From assembly GCA_011042035.1 (NCBI GenBank), contig DQZA01000250.1, positions 1-8,993 on the forward strand: a DNA stretch of 8,993 bases. The letters are read 5' to 3'. A program made the position numbers and the translations under genes. Under the pieces are notes generated by a model. The model made no database searches. It had not been told where the DNA came from and was given only the letters and a program-made list of their open reading frames with translations. This document shows positions 1 through 6,506 of the stretch, piece after piece (position 1 is the stretch's first letter; each line of letters opens with the position of its first letter). The DNA is from Desulfobacteraceae bacterium. Its GTDB lineage: Bacteria > Desulfobacterota > DSM-4660 > Desulfatiglandales > Desulfatiglandaceae.

Positions 1-202
1 ATTGAGCCGCACTGTGCTTACATCTTCTACGACCCTTTTTGTCGTCCTCGCCCTCTTCGTTCTTGGAGGAGGGGTAATCCACGATTTTGCTTTTGCGATG
101 CTTGTGGGTATTGTTGTGGGAACGTATTCTTCCATATACATCGCAAGCCCCGTTCTTCTAATATGGGAGCGGGCTGGCAATAAGAAAACAACTCGTAAGT
201 GA
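1..202 (+). CDS. secF: SecF C-terminal end (protein translocase subunit), 5' truncated by window edge
   Basis: Only the last 66 residues are visible; the reading frame is open from base 2 and continues off the left edge, so the first TTG is an internal Leu codon. SecF works with SecD in the inner membrane, using the proton gradient to help SecYEG-driven export. The visible part begins [19 protein letters not shown], which matches the conserved SecF/SecD stretch (SRT..TS.TT) leading into the fifth membrane helix. A glycine-rich turn (GGG) and a last helix (about residues 28-53, [22 protein letters not shown]) follow, then a short basic cytoplasmic tail (NKKTTRK). The SSIYIASP segment is typical of the end of SecF. 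The stop lies 12 nt before the next gene, so the two are probably cotranscribed. SecD would be expected upstream, outside the window. Confidence 0.93.
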   Translation, partial: LSRTVLTSSTTLFVVLALFVLGGGVIHDFAFAMLVGIVVGTYSSIYIASPVLLIWERAGNKKTTRK

Positions 203-214
203 TCTAAAATTTAA

Positions 215-2041
215 GTGACTACTCCTAATTACACAAAGAGGAGGAAGCCGAAAAAGCGGGGAAGCAGAATCAGCCTCTGGATTCTCCTTTTGCTGGTTCT
301 TGCTCTGGCAGCACTAGGGTGGCGGGTTTGGGTGGGGATGCACACTGTTGAGCCCATGCTTTACTCTATGGTGGTAAGCGTAAACGACCAGCCCCATAGC
401 CTTCTTTCCGGAGAGAAACTCACGATCCATCCCAAGGACAGAATCAGGGTTGTTAAAATATCCACCAATGTCCCATTCAATATTGGCATTCGTCTTTATT
501 GCCAGATGTTTGATGCCCAAAGCCTAGTTTATGATGAGTACAGGGTGGTTGATCTTTTGTCAGAACAAGTGGCTTTTACTAATCCCACCTTAAATATTAA
601 GGTAAAATATTACGAGCAGGAGGCCGGGCAGGTAGTATTTCTCGTACGGCCTTTTGTGGGGGATTGGCTGGAAAAGGCGTCAAGAACCATCGATAGGAAA
701 AAACGGATCGCAGTGCTTCAAGAGGCATTAAGAAAGATGCCCGGAAGCGAGGAAATACGCAGCAGATTGCTTGAGGAATACCTGAAAGCAGGGCAGTTGA
801 AAAAGGCTGCTCAACTACTGGAACACTTGGCAACTAAGGCTCCCACAAGGGAGGTTCTTGATCAACTTCTGGACCTATACAAGAAGGCGGGGGATACACA
901 GGGTATTATCTCAACATTGCAAAGACTTATAGAACTGGATCCCAATGACAAGGATTCTAGGTATGCCCTGGCAGAGCTGCTGGAAAAAAAGGGGAAACTC
1001 ACCAAGGCCATTGCCCAGTACAAGGCATTGTTGAATCTAGCTTCTGCCGAGGAAAGGTTCGATCTCTACGTACAACTGGGCTATTTGAGTGCAAAGGCTG
1101 GCAAGACAAAGCAGGCTATTGATTACTATGAGAAGGCGTCTTCGCTTCACGCCAAGGATGCAAATCTTTACTATAACCTGGCCTACCTATATGAAAAGCT
1201 CGGGAACAAGAAGAAAGCCGATTACTATCTTGAAAAGGCGGTGAGGCTAAAGAGTTCGGATCTAGACGGACGGATTAAGTTGGCCCAGCACTGGATAGAT
1301 GAGGGGAAATATAAAAAGGCAAGACCTTTGCTGGAACAGGTACTCAAGAAACGGCCTAAGTCTTTAAAAGCCCTTTTGCTTTTGATGAAGGTGGCAGAGA
1401 AAACCCGCGATAGCTCTAGGTTAAAGGAGATATATAAACGCATTTTAGAATTGCGGCCGAGAAATACAACAGTGCTATATAACCTAGGTGCACTTGAATA
1501 TGAGGTGGGAAGGCTCAAGCAGGCATCTTCGTACCTGGAAAAATATGTCTCCCTGAAACCAAAGGACAAGGCAGCCCATGCGCTTCTCTTTGATATTTAC
1601 AAACAGCGTAATCAAGCCGAAAAGGCAATCAGGGAGGCCGAGACCCTGCTGAGGCTCGGGACTCATGATTTAGATTTGTATACCTATATCTTCGAAGTCT
1701 TGAAGAACGACAAGGATTATGGAAAGCTAGAAGGTATCATGAAGACAGCAGTTAAGAGGGAGCCCAGGAATGTGCAGTTGCGCAAGTACCTGCTTTTTGC
1801 CCTGCTCCAAAACAATGAAGAGCAAAGGGCAATGATGCAAATGGAGGAGATTCTCAAACTAGAGCCGAAAAACGGGGAGTTGTGGCTGCACCTTGCTAAG
1901 CTAAAGGAGAAGAACAAGAAGTATGTCGAGGCAATGGCAGCTTACAAGAGGGTCGTTGAGCTGGATCCTAACAATGATCAAGCCGCCGATGCCTATCTAA
2001 AACTGAGGTTGCGAGGATTTGAAGAAAAAAGTACACAATAA
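215..2041 (+). CDS. membrane-anchored TPR-repeat protein of unknown function
   Basis: A 608-residue protein starting at GTG. A basic N-terminus (KRRKPKKRGSR, residues 9-18) precedes one hydrophobic helix at about residues 20-40, which by the positive-inside rule anchors the protein with its bulk in the periplasm. Residues about 45-150 form a non-repeat, probably beta-rich domain. From about residue 160 to 597 there are roughly a dozen tetratricopeptide repeats, for example LYYNLAYLYEKLGNKKKADY (318-337), VLYNLGALEYEVGRLKQAS (420-438) and LWLHLAKLKEKNKKYVEAM (556-574). TPR arrays bind peptides or scaffold complexes; no catalytic motif is visible. It lies 12 nt after secF and its last 23 nt overlap mutT, so it sits in the same transcript. 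A role in handling exported proteins is inferred from position only. The ribosome binding site before the GTG is weak, so the start is less certain than the frame. Confidence 0.88.
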   Translation: MTTPNYTKRRKPKKRGSRISLWILLLLVLALAALGWRVWVGMHTVEPMLYSMVVSVNDQPHSLLSGEKLTIHPKDRIRVVKISTNVPFNIGIRLYCQMFDAQSLVYDEYRVVDLLSEQVAFTNPTLNIKVKYYEQEAGQVVFLVRPFVGDWLEKASRTIDRKKRIAVLQEALRKMPGSEEIRSRLLEEYLKAGQLKKAAQLLEHLATKAPTREVLDQLLDLYKKAGDTQGIISTLQRLIELDPNDKDSRYALAELLEKKGKLTKAIAQYKALLNLASAEERFDLYVQLGYLSAKAGKTKQAIDYYEKASSLHAKDANLYYNLAYLYEKLGNKKKADYYLEKAVRLKSSDLDGRIKLAQHWIDEGKYKKARPLLEQVLKKRPKSLKALLLLMKVAEKTRDSSRLKEIYKRILELRPRNTTVLYNLGALEYEVGRLKQASSYLEKYVSLKPKDKAAHALLFDIYKQRNQAEKAIREAETLLRLGTHDLDLYTYIFEVLKNDKDYGKLEGIMKTAVKREPRNVQLRKYLLFALLQNNEEQRAMMQMEEILKLEPKNGELWLHLAKLKEKNKKYVEAMAAYKRVVELDPNNDQAADAYLKLRLRGFEEKSTQ

Positions 2042-2453
2042 ACCTCACCTTGATGTAACCGCGGGAGTGATCTGGGATGGTGATAAGATTTTGATAACAA
2101 AGCGACCACCGGGGTCCCACATGGAAGGGTACTGGGAATTTCCGGGAGGTAAGAAAGAAAGCGGTGAATCCCTTGAGCAGTGCCTCAAAAGAGAACTGCG
2201 CGAGGAGCTGGGACTGGAGGTCAAGGTAACTGATCGGCTTGGGACAATATGCCACGAATACGATGATAGGGTGGTAAGGCTTCATTCGTTTAATTGTTAT
2301 GTGATTGGGGGACAAGCAGTAGCGAGAGAGTCCCAGGAAATGCGCTGGGTTAAGGCGCGAGATCTTGAAAGGTATTTGTTTCCGCCTCCTGATGCTAAGG
2401 TAATAAAGGCGGTCTTGGATAGATTGTCGAACGTAAGAGCGAGGAGAATGTAA
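2019..2453 (+). CDS. mutT: MutT-family Nudix hydrolase (probable 8-oxo-dGTP diphosphatase)
   Basis: A 144-residue Nudix protein. The Nudix box is complete at residues 44-66: G44, E50, then R58-E-L-R-E-E-L-G-L66, matching GX5EX7REUXEEXGU, whose glutamates bind the catalytic metal. It is preceded by KRPPGSHMEGYWEFPGG (28-44), which resembles MutT of E. coli (ITRRAADAHMANKLEFPGG) more than ADP-ribose-type Nudix enzymes. MutT hydrolyses 8-oxo-dGTP to the monophosphate in the cytoplasm and so prevents A:T to C:G mutations. Length is close to the usual 130 or so. The start is TTG at 2019, inside the end of the TPR gene; a GAGG at 2005-2008 lies 10 nt upstream. The next in-frame start, GTG in the AGVIWDG strand, would cut into the domain. 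Substrate preference cannot be proven from sequence, since many MutT-like proteins act on other nucleotides. Confidence 0.87.
   Translation: MKKKVHNKPHLDVTAGVIWDGDKILITKRPPGSHMEGYWEFPGGKKESGESLEQCLKRELREELGLEVKVTDRLGTICHEYDDRVVRLHSFNCYVIGGQAVARESQEMRWVKARDLERYLFPPPDAKVIKAVLDRLSNVRARRM
2441..2446 (+). promoter_or_regulatory. Shine-Dalgarno site of the cupin gene, inside the end of mutT
   Basis: GAGGAG lies 8 nt before the ATG at 2455 and within the last codons of mutT. It fixes the start of the cupin gene and is the clearest ribosome binding site in the plus-strand cluster. Confidence 0.65.
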
Positions 2454-2454
2454 A

Positions 2455-2775
2455 ATGTTCTACAAGGAATCTGACGGCGGATATAAGTCACCCATGGAAG
2501 GTGTGCAGCTCAAGGCCCTCGCCTATGGCGAAAAAACCATGCTGTGTAAATTCAGGATCAAGGCGGGTAAAGGGATCCCTGTGCACCAGCATCCCCACGA
2601 GCAGACCGGGTATCTCGTCGAAGGTAAGATGCGGTTTTTTGTTGAAGGGGAGGAATTTAGCGCGGAACCGGGCGATAGCTGGTGCATACCTGGTGACGTA
2701 CCACATAGTGCGGAGGTTCTGGAGGATGCAGTAGTTATTGAAGTTTTTTCGCCTCCCAGGGAAGAATATCTATGA
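2455..2775 (+). CDS. small single-domain cupin protein, function unknown
   Basis: A 106-residue protein consisting of one cupin beta-barrel. Motif 1 reads G38-x5-H44-x-H46-x3-Q50-x6-G57, with Gln in place of the usual Glu. Motif 2 is G73-x5-P79-x-D81-x2-H84; the usual second Gly and the terminal Asn are missing. H44, H46, Q50 and H84 would be the metal ligands, which is an acceptable set for a Cupin_2 protein (the PHEQ..Y..EG pattern is common in the family). There is no signal peptide, so it should be cytoplasmic. Cupins of this size include sugar isomerases, dioxygenases and ligand sensors, and nothing here distinguishes among them. The ATG is one base after the mutT stop and follows a good GAGGAG site. 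It appears to be the last gene of the plus-strand cluster. Confidence 0.85.
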   Translation: MFYKESDGGYKSPMEGVQLKALAYGEKTMLCKFRIKAGKGIPVHQHPHEQTGYLVEGKMRFFVEGEEFSAEPGDSWCIPGDVPHSAEVLEDAVVIEVFSPPREEYL

Positions 2776-2790
2776 TGCTTCGACTTCTAT

Positions 2791-2836
2791 AATTCCCTAA
2801 GGCCTCCCACTGATATGTCTGAGGTCTTAGGGGATT
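2791..2836. terminator. inverted repeat between convergent genes, probable bidirectional terminator
   Basis: Left arm AATTCCCTAAGGCCTC (2791-2806) pairs with right arm GAGGTCTTAGGGGATT (2821-2836) over 16 bp with two G-T wobbles and no bulge; the loop is 14 nt. It lies exactly between the converging cupin and protease genes, where a shared terminator is expected. Neither strand has a T-run directly after the stem; on the plus strand a T6 run comes only at 2856-2861, about 20 nt later. It is therefore not a textbook intrinsic terminator and may instead stabilise mRNA 3' ends or work with Rho. The TAA stop of the protease gene (2827-2829) is inside the right arm. Confidence 0.6.
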
Positions 2837-4209
2837 CCCTTTGAATCACGTTCTATTTTTTGTTGCAAGGACGAATTTCCATTAGACAGGCGCTTGGCCT
2901 CGGCAAAATGGAATCTGGCCTTTTCACGTTTTCCTAGTTTCTTGAAATAAAGGCCAAGGTAATAATGGGCCCTGGCCAACTGGTTTAGCCGGCCATAGGA
3001 CATGCCTAAATGATAATATATTTCAGGTGTGCTGCCTTCCAGATATGTGAGCCTTTTTAGAAGCTGGATAGCCCTTTCATATTCACCAATATTTTCATAG
3101 GAATTGGCTAATAACAGGGTTGCTCTTGTATCATCAGGCTTCTGGTTCAAGACCTTTTCAAGAAGAGGTATGGCCTTGCGGTCTTGGCCGGTCAGCTGGT
3201 AAGCCTCTCCCAATTCGATCCAAATAACAGGCAAAGTGGGGACGGCCTTAAATGCAGCTTCTAGGTGCCTGACAGCCTCTCCATATTCAGACTTTATCTT
3301 ATACACGATCCCGAGCCCAAGATGCGCGAGGGCCACATTGTCTCCGGAATTGAGTTGTTTCTTGAATACCTGCTCCACTGCATCAGGTTCACTCGATTTG
3401 GCAAGTACGATGGTTTTGAAAATGGGGAAGTTCTGTCTTAAGCCCTTGACTTCATCGTTAGTGGAAGAGGGGAACTGTTTTAACATACTCTCGAGGTTCG
3501 CAATGCGCTCTGGCCCCGTAGGGTGGGTTCGCAGATACGGCGGGATATTGTTTGACTGAATCCAAGAGCTTTCTTGTATCACCCTGAGGGCATTAATCAA
3601 GCCTGCCGTGTCAAAGCCTGCGAGACTTGCAAATTTAAAGCCCAATTGGTCTGCCTGGTGCTCGTCTTCACGGCTATAATGGAGTTGTGTCTGAATCCCT
3701 GCAGCCACTGATCCTGTTGTAAGAGCAGCACCGGGCTTACCCCCTATAAAAATGCCAGCAAGAATCGCGGCCATTGTTGCTAGGCTGATTTTTTTCTGCT
3801 GTTCGAAACGCTGGGATATATGTCTGGCAACCACGTGTCCCATTTCGTGGGCAATGACACCGGCAAGTTCATCGACATTGTCCATGGAAGTTATCAGCCC
3901 GGTATAGATAAATATATGACCTCCTGGTCCAGCAAAGGCGTTTAGGTCATTTTGTTTGATAATATAGAAGTGGAAGGGAAAGGGTTTTGTCTGCACCTGC
4001 TGGGATAGAATGGTGCCCAATCGATTCAGATATTTTTGGGCGTAGTCATCTGTTAAGAACTGGAAGTGGGCCTTTATGTTTGCCAGAAATTTTTTCCCCA
4101 GCTCTGCTTCTTTCTCAACGGAGAGGGCAAAAACAAGTGAAGTCTGTTGAGTGAAAATTAAGAATATAAAGCACGCGGTGAATAGGCAGGTAAGGCCACG
4201 AGTACGCAT
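2827..4209 (-). CDS. exported M48-family metalloprotease with C-terminal TPRs (BepA/YfgC-like)
   Basis: A 460-residue protein from ATG 4209. An N-terminal signal sequence with a hydrophobic core (about 6-28, ending SLVFA) implies export to the periplasm. The M48 peptidase domain has AFAGPGGHIFIYTGLI (91-106), the zinc motif HEMGH (121-125, ligands H121 and H125, catalytic E122) and the third ligand E183 in SREDEHQAD. THPTGPER (229-236) carries His229, equivalent to the regulatory 'His switch' histidine known in E. coli BepA. A hydrophobic segment lies at 141-171. From about 295 to 440 there are TPRs (VIWIELGEAYQLTGQDRKAI, IYYHLGMSYGRLNQLARAH). BepA degrades or helps assemble outer-membrane proteins such as LptD; the same role is inferred here. 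The frame extends to an ATG at 4278, but that would overlap rsfS. A TTG at 4227 with AGGGGA 10 nt upstream is a real alternative start giving 466 residues. Confidence 0.9.
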   Translation of the reverse strand: MRTRGLTCLFTACFIFLIFTQQTSLVFALSVEKEAELGKKFLANIKAHFQFLTDDYAQKYLNRLGTILSQQVQTKPFPFHFYIIKQNDLNAFAGPGGHIFIYTGLITSMDNVDELAGVIAHEMGHVVARHISQRFEQQKKISLATMAAILAGIFIGGKPGAALTTGSVAAGIQTQLHYSREDEHQADQLGFKFASLAGFDTAGLINALRVIQESSWIQSNNIPPYLRTHPTGPERIANLESMLKQFPSSTNDEVKGLRQNFPIFKTIVLAKSSEPDAVEQVFKKQLNSGDNVALAHLGLGIVYKIKSEYGEAVRHLEAAFKAVPTLPVIWIELGEAYQLTGQDRKAIPLLEKVLNQKPDDTRATLLLANSYENIGEYERAIQLLKRLTYLEGSTPEIYYHLGMSYGRLNQLARAHYYLGLYFKKLGKREKARFHFAEAKRLSNGNSSLQQKIERDSKGIP

Positions 4210-4231
4210 TACAGATATCCATTTCAATGGT

Positions 4232-4594
4232 CTATTTTCCCCTGTTTTCAGAGTCAGCCAGAGAAATTCTCGGGGCATCTATCCACAGTCCTTCGAGGTC
4301 GTAAAATTCACGGAATGGCTGATAAAAGAGGTGGATAACGATATCTCCATAATCAACCAGTATCCAGTGGCCTTCTTCCTCACCTTCGAGGCCATAGGCG
4401 CGAAATCCTTCTTCTTTCATTTTTCTCAAGAGATGACTAGCCATGGCCTGCACCTGTCTGCTGGAACTTCCGCTGGCAATTAGGAAATAATCAGCTATGG
4501 AGGTGAGCTTTCCCACCTCAAAGAGCACAGGATCTATGGCCTTTCTTTCTGATATGATCTTCATGCAAAGTTTCGCTTTGTCAATGGTTTTCAT
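4232..4594 (-). CDS. rsfS: ribosome silencing factor RsfS (Iojap/YbeB family)
   Basis: A 120-residue protein from ATG 4594. RsfS binds ribosomal protein L14 on the 50S subunit and blocks joining with the 30S, lowering translation in starvation or stationary phase. Family signatures are present: LTSIADYFLIASGSSSRQVQA (about 30-50), GLEGEEEGHWILVDYGD (68-84) and VIHLFYQPFREFYDLEGLW (86-104). Length is typical (105-130). The frame stays open to an ATG at 4648, which would lie deep in nadD; ATG 4603 (adding MNK) overlaps the nadD stop by 8 nt and is equally possible, while 4594 starts one base after that stop. No strong ribosome binding site separates these choices, so translation may be coupled to nadD. 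The nadD-rsfS pair is a very common bacterial neighbourhood. The stop is 22 nt before the ATG of the downstream protease. Confidence 0.93.
   Translation of the reverse strand: MKTIDKAKLCMKIISERKAIDPVLFEVGKLTSIADYFLIASGSSSRQVQAMASHLLRKMKEEGFRAYGLEGEEEGHWILVDYGDIVIHLFYQPFREFYDLEGLWIDAPRISLADSENRGK
4238..4243 (-). promoter_or_regulatory. possible Shine-Dalgarno site supporting a TTG start for the M48 protease
   Basis: On the minus strand AGGGGA lies in the last codons of rsfS and ends 10 nt before an in-frame TTG at 4227. The ATG at 4209 has only a weak GGAT about 8 nt upstream. Both starts leave an intact signal peptide, so the choice affects only six residues. Confidence 0.35.
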
Positions 4595-4595
4595 T

Positions 4596-5237
4596 TTATT
4601 CATAAAGCCCATTTTGTAAAATGTAGCCCATAACCTGGTCAGGTACAAGAAACCTTATGGACTTTTTCTTTTTGATCAGGGCCCTTATCTGGGTTGAGGA
4701 AATGTCCATTTGCGTAACCTTTTTATGGATTAGATTTTTCCCAGATGTAAAAACGAATCTGGCCGGGTCTTCTGTGGGCCTAATTTTTATTCTAAGTTTT
4801 TCAAGATATGGGGATACTTGGTCAAAGTAATATCCTTTTCTATCTACCAAAACCAGATGGCATAACTCAAAAAGGCGGTGATATTCTTTCCACGTGTGGA
4901 TCTCAAAAAAGGCTTCTAGTCCTAAGATAAAGTGCAAATCATTTTCGGGGCCTAGGGAAGAATTCAGTTCCCTCAAGGTATCTACGGAGTAAGAGGGCCC
5001 TTGCCTCTTTGCCTCTAGGTCAAGAACTTCTAAGGTGGTCGAACGGCCCACGGCCATTTTGGCCATATTGTACCTATGACGAAATTCTGATACAGAGATG
5101 CGGTCTTTGTGGGGAGGGGTAGCGGCTGGGACCAAGAACACTTTGGTGAGTGCCAATTCTTGAACCATTTCCTCGGCACTACGCAGGTGGCCCATATGTA
5201 TGGGATCAAAGGTTCCACCAAAGATACCGTATTTCAC
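4596..5237 (-). CDS. nadD: nicotinate-nucleotide adenylyltransferase NadD
   Basis: A 213-residue enzyme that joins nicotinate mononucleotide and ATP to give deamido-NAD, a late step of NAD synthesis in the cytoplasm. The nucleotidyltransferase signature GGTFDPIHMGH (7-17, with the two catalytic His) is intact. It is followed by PPHK (41-44), GPSYSVDTL (80-88) and the ISSTQIR motif (179-185) that contacts ATP phosphates. The substrate-binding segment reads GLEAF (106-110), with Glu where most NadD proteins have Asp. Length is normal for the family. The start is GTG at 5237 with AAGGGG 5 nt upstream; the MKYGIFGGTFDP beginning is where NadD proteins normally start. It lies 12 nt after proA and meets or slightly overlaps rsfS. 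Confidence 0.95.
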   Translation of the reverse strand: MKYGIFGGTFDPIHMGHLRSAEEMVQELALTKVFLVPAATPPHKDRISVSEFRHRYNMAKMAVGRSTTLEVLDLEAKRQGPSYSVDTLRELNSSLGPENDLHFILGLEAFFEIHTWKEYHRLFELCHLVLVDRKGYYFDQVSPYLEKLRIKIRPTEDPARFVFTSGKNLIHKKVTQMDISSTQIRALIKKKKSIRFLVPDQVMGYILQNGLYE

Positions 5238-5242
5238 GATAA

Positions 5243-5248
5243 CCCCTT
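5243..5248 (-). promoter_or_regulatory. Shine-Dalgarno site of nadD (GTG start)
   Basis: AAGGGG on the minus strand lies 5 nt before the GTG at 5237, in the 12-nt gap after proA. It supports this non-ATG start. Confidence 0.6.
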
Positions 5249-5249
5249 T

Positions 5250-6506
5250 TTAGCTTCTGACCTGACCACTTCCAAAGGCGACAAATTTGGTGGTAGTTAG
5301 CTCCTCGAGCCCCATTGGGCCGAAGGCATGAAGCTTTGAGGTATTTATTCCGATCTCAGCTCCTAGACCTAATTGCCCACCGTCGTTAAATCTGGTGGAG
5401 GCGTTCACTAGAACCACTGAGGAGTCCACTTCCGTTAGGAAGCGCTGTGCCCTTTGGTAGTCGGTGGTTACTATTGCCTCTGTATGGTTGGATCCGTATT
5501 TATCAATGTGGTTCAAGGCCTCGTTCATATCTCTTACTACCTTCACTGCCAGGATCAAGTCAAGGTACTCCTCGTACCAATCCTCTTCTGAGGCTTCCCT
5601 GACCTGTGGCAGGATTTTCCTTGTCTTTTCACATCCACGGATTTCAACATCAGCGTCGGTGAATCTAGCGAACATTGCCGGGAGAAACTCCTGTGCCACA
5701 GATTCATGAACTAATAAGGTTTCCATGGCATTACAAACACCTGGACGCTGTACCTTGGCGTTATAGCAGATTTCCAGGGCCATTTCCAAATCTGCCGACT
5801 CATCCACATAGACGTGGCAGACTCCTTTGTAATGCTTAAGAACAGGAATACGGGAGTTGGCAGCCACAAATCGGATAAGTCCTTCGCCGCCTCTTGGGAT
5901 AATGATGTCAACACTGTCTTCCATTTCAAGCAATATTCTCACTGCCTCACGATCAGTGCTTGGGACAACCTGAATGGCCTTTGGCGGAAGGCCGGAGTTT
6001 TTGAGGGCCTGCTCCAAAATGGATACCAGGGCCAGATTAGAATTTATGGCCTCCGAGCCTCCCTTTAGGATGACGGCATTGCCTGACTTAAGGCAAAGGC
6101 TCGCTGCATCCACCGTCACGTTGGGCCTTGACTCATAAATAAACCCTATCACTCCCAAAGGGATTCGCATCCTTCCCACTAGCAATCCGTTGGGCCTTTT
6201 CCACATGCGTGTTACCTCACCAACGGGGTCCGGTAGTGTGGCAACCTCGTGGAGTCCTTTAATCATAGAATCAATTACGGCCTCACTGAGGGTCAGTCGG
6301 TCAATCATGGCTGCCGACAGCCCGGCCTCTTTTGCTCCTTCAACATCGTTGCGGTTTTCTCGAACAAGGTGTTGTCGGTTTTCCTCCAGAAGATCGGCCA
6401 TTAGCATAAGGGCCCTGTCCTTTTGCTCCCTTCCGGCCGTCCTGAGGGCCTTGGCTGCCTGTCGAGCTTGCCGGCCCATATCTTCCATCAATTGCTGAAG
6501 TGACAT
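5250..6506 (-). CDS. proA: gamma-glutamyl phosphate reductase ProA (glutamate-5-semialdehyde dehydrogenase)
   Basis: A 418-residue enzyme, the usual length. It reduces gamma-glutamyl phosphate with NADPH to glutamate-5-semialdehyde, the second step of proline synthesis, in complex or close partnership with ProB. Family signatures: [18 protein letters not shown] (118-135), [11 protein letters not shown] (147-157), the catalytic cysteine C258 in [25 protein letters not shown] (338-345), [19 protein letters not shown] (369-387) and [13 protein letters not shown] (393-405). The last motif is usually HARGPMGLE; here Phe replaces Arg. The ATG lies within the last codons of proB (19-nt overlap) and is preceded by a strong ribosome binding site inside proB, so the two are translated together. 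No frameshift or truncation is seen. Confidence 0.97.
   Translation of the reverse strand: MSLQQLMEDMGRQARQAAKALRTAGREQKDRALMLMADLLEENRQHLVRENRNDVEGAKEAGLSAAMIDRLTLSEAVIDSMIKGLHEVATLPDPVGEVTRMWKRPNGLLVGRMRIPLGVIGFIYESRPNVTVDAASLCLKSGNAVILKGGSEAINSNLALVSILEQALKNSGLPPKAIQVVPSTDREAVRILLEMEDSVDIIIPRGGEGLIRFVAANSRIPVLKHYKGVCHVYVDESADLEMALEICYNAKVQRPGVCNAMETLLVHESVAQEFLPAMFARFTDADVEIRGCEKTRKILPQVREASEEDWYEEYLDLILAVKVVRDMNEALNHIDKYGSNHTEAIVTTDYQRAQRFLTEVDSSVVLVNASTRFNDGGQLGLGAEIGINTSKLHAFGPMGLEELTTTKFVAFGSGQVRS

Noticed and set aside
203..214. Possible separate promoter between secF and the TPR gene
   Set aside because: The gap is 12 nt, too short for a promoter, and both genes read the same way.
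1225..1569. 114-codon open frame on the minus strand
   Set aside because: It is antisense to the TPR gene. Its Ser/Leu/Phe-rich composition is what reversed Lys/Glu/Leu-rich TPR coding gives.
1968..2315. 115-codon open frame on the minus strand
   Set aside because: It is antisense to the mutT Nudix domain, which is clearly the real gene.
4210..4278. Longer N-terminus for the M48 protease starting at ATG 4278
   Set aside because: It would overlap rsfS by 47 nt and place about 23 polar residues before the signal peptide; those codons simply shadow the rsfS C-terminus.
4604..4648. Longer N-terminus for RsfS starting at ATG 4648
   Set aside because: It would overlap nadD by more than 50 nt and add residues not seen in the family, whose homology starts near MKTIDKAKLC.
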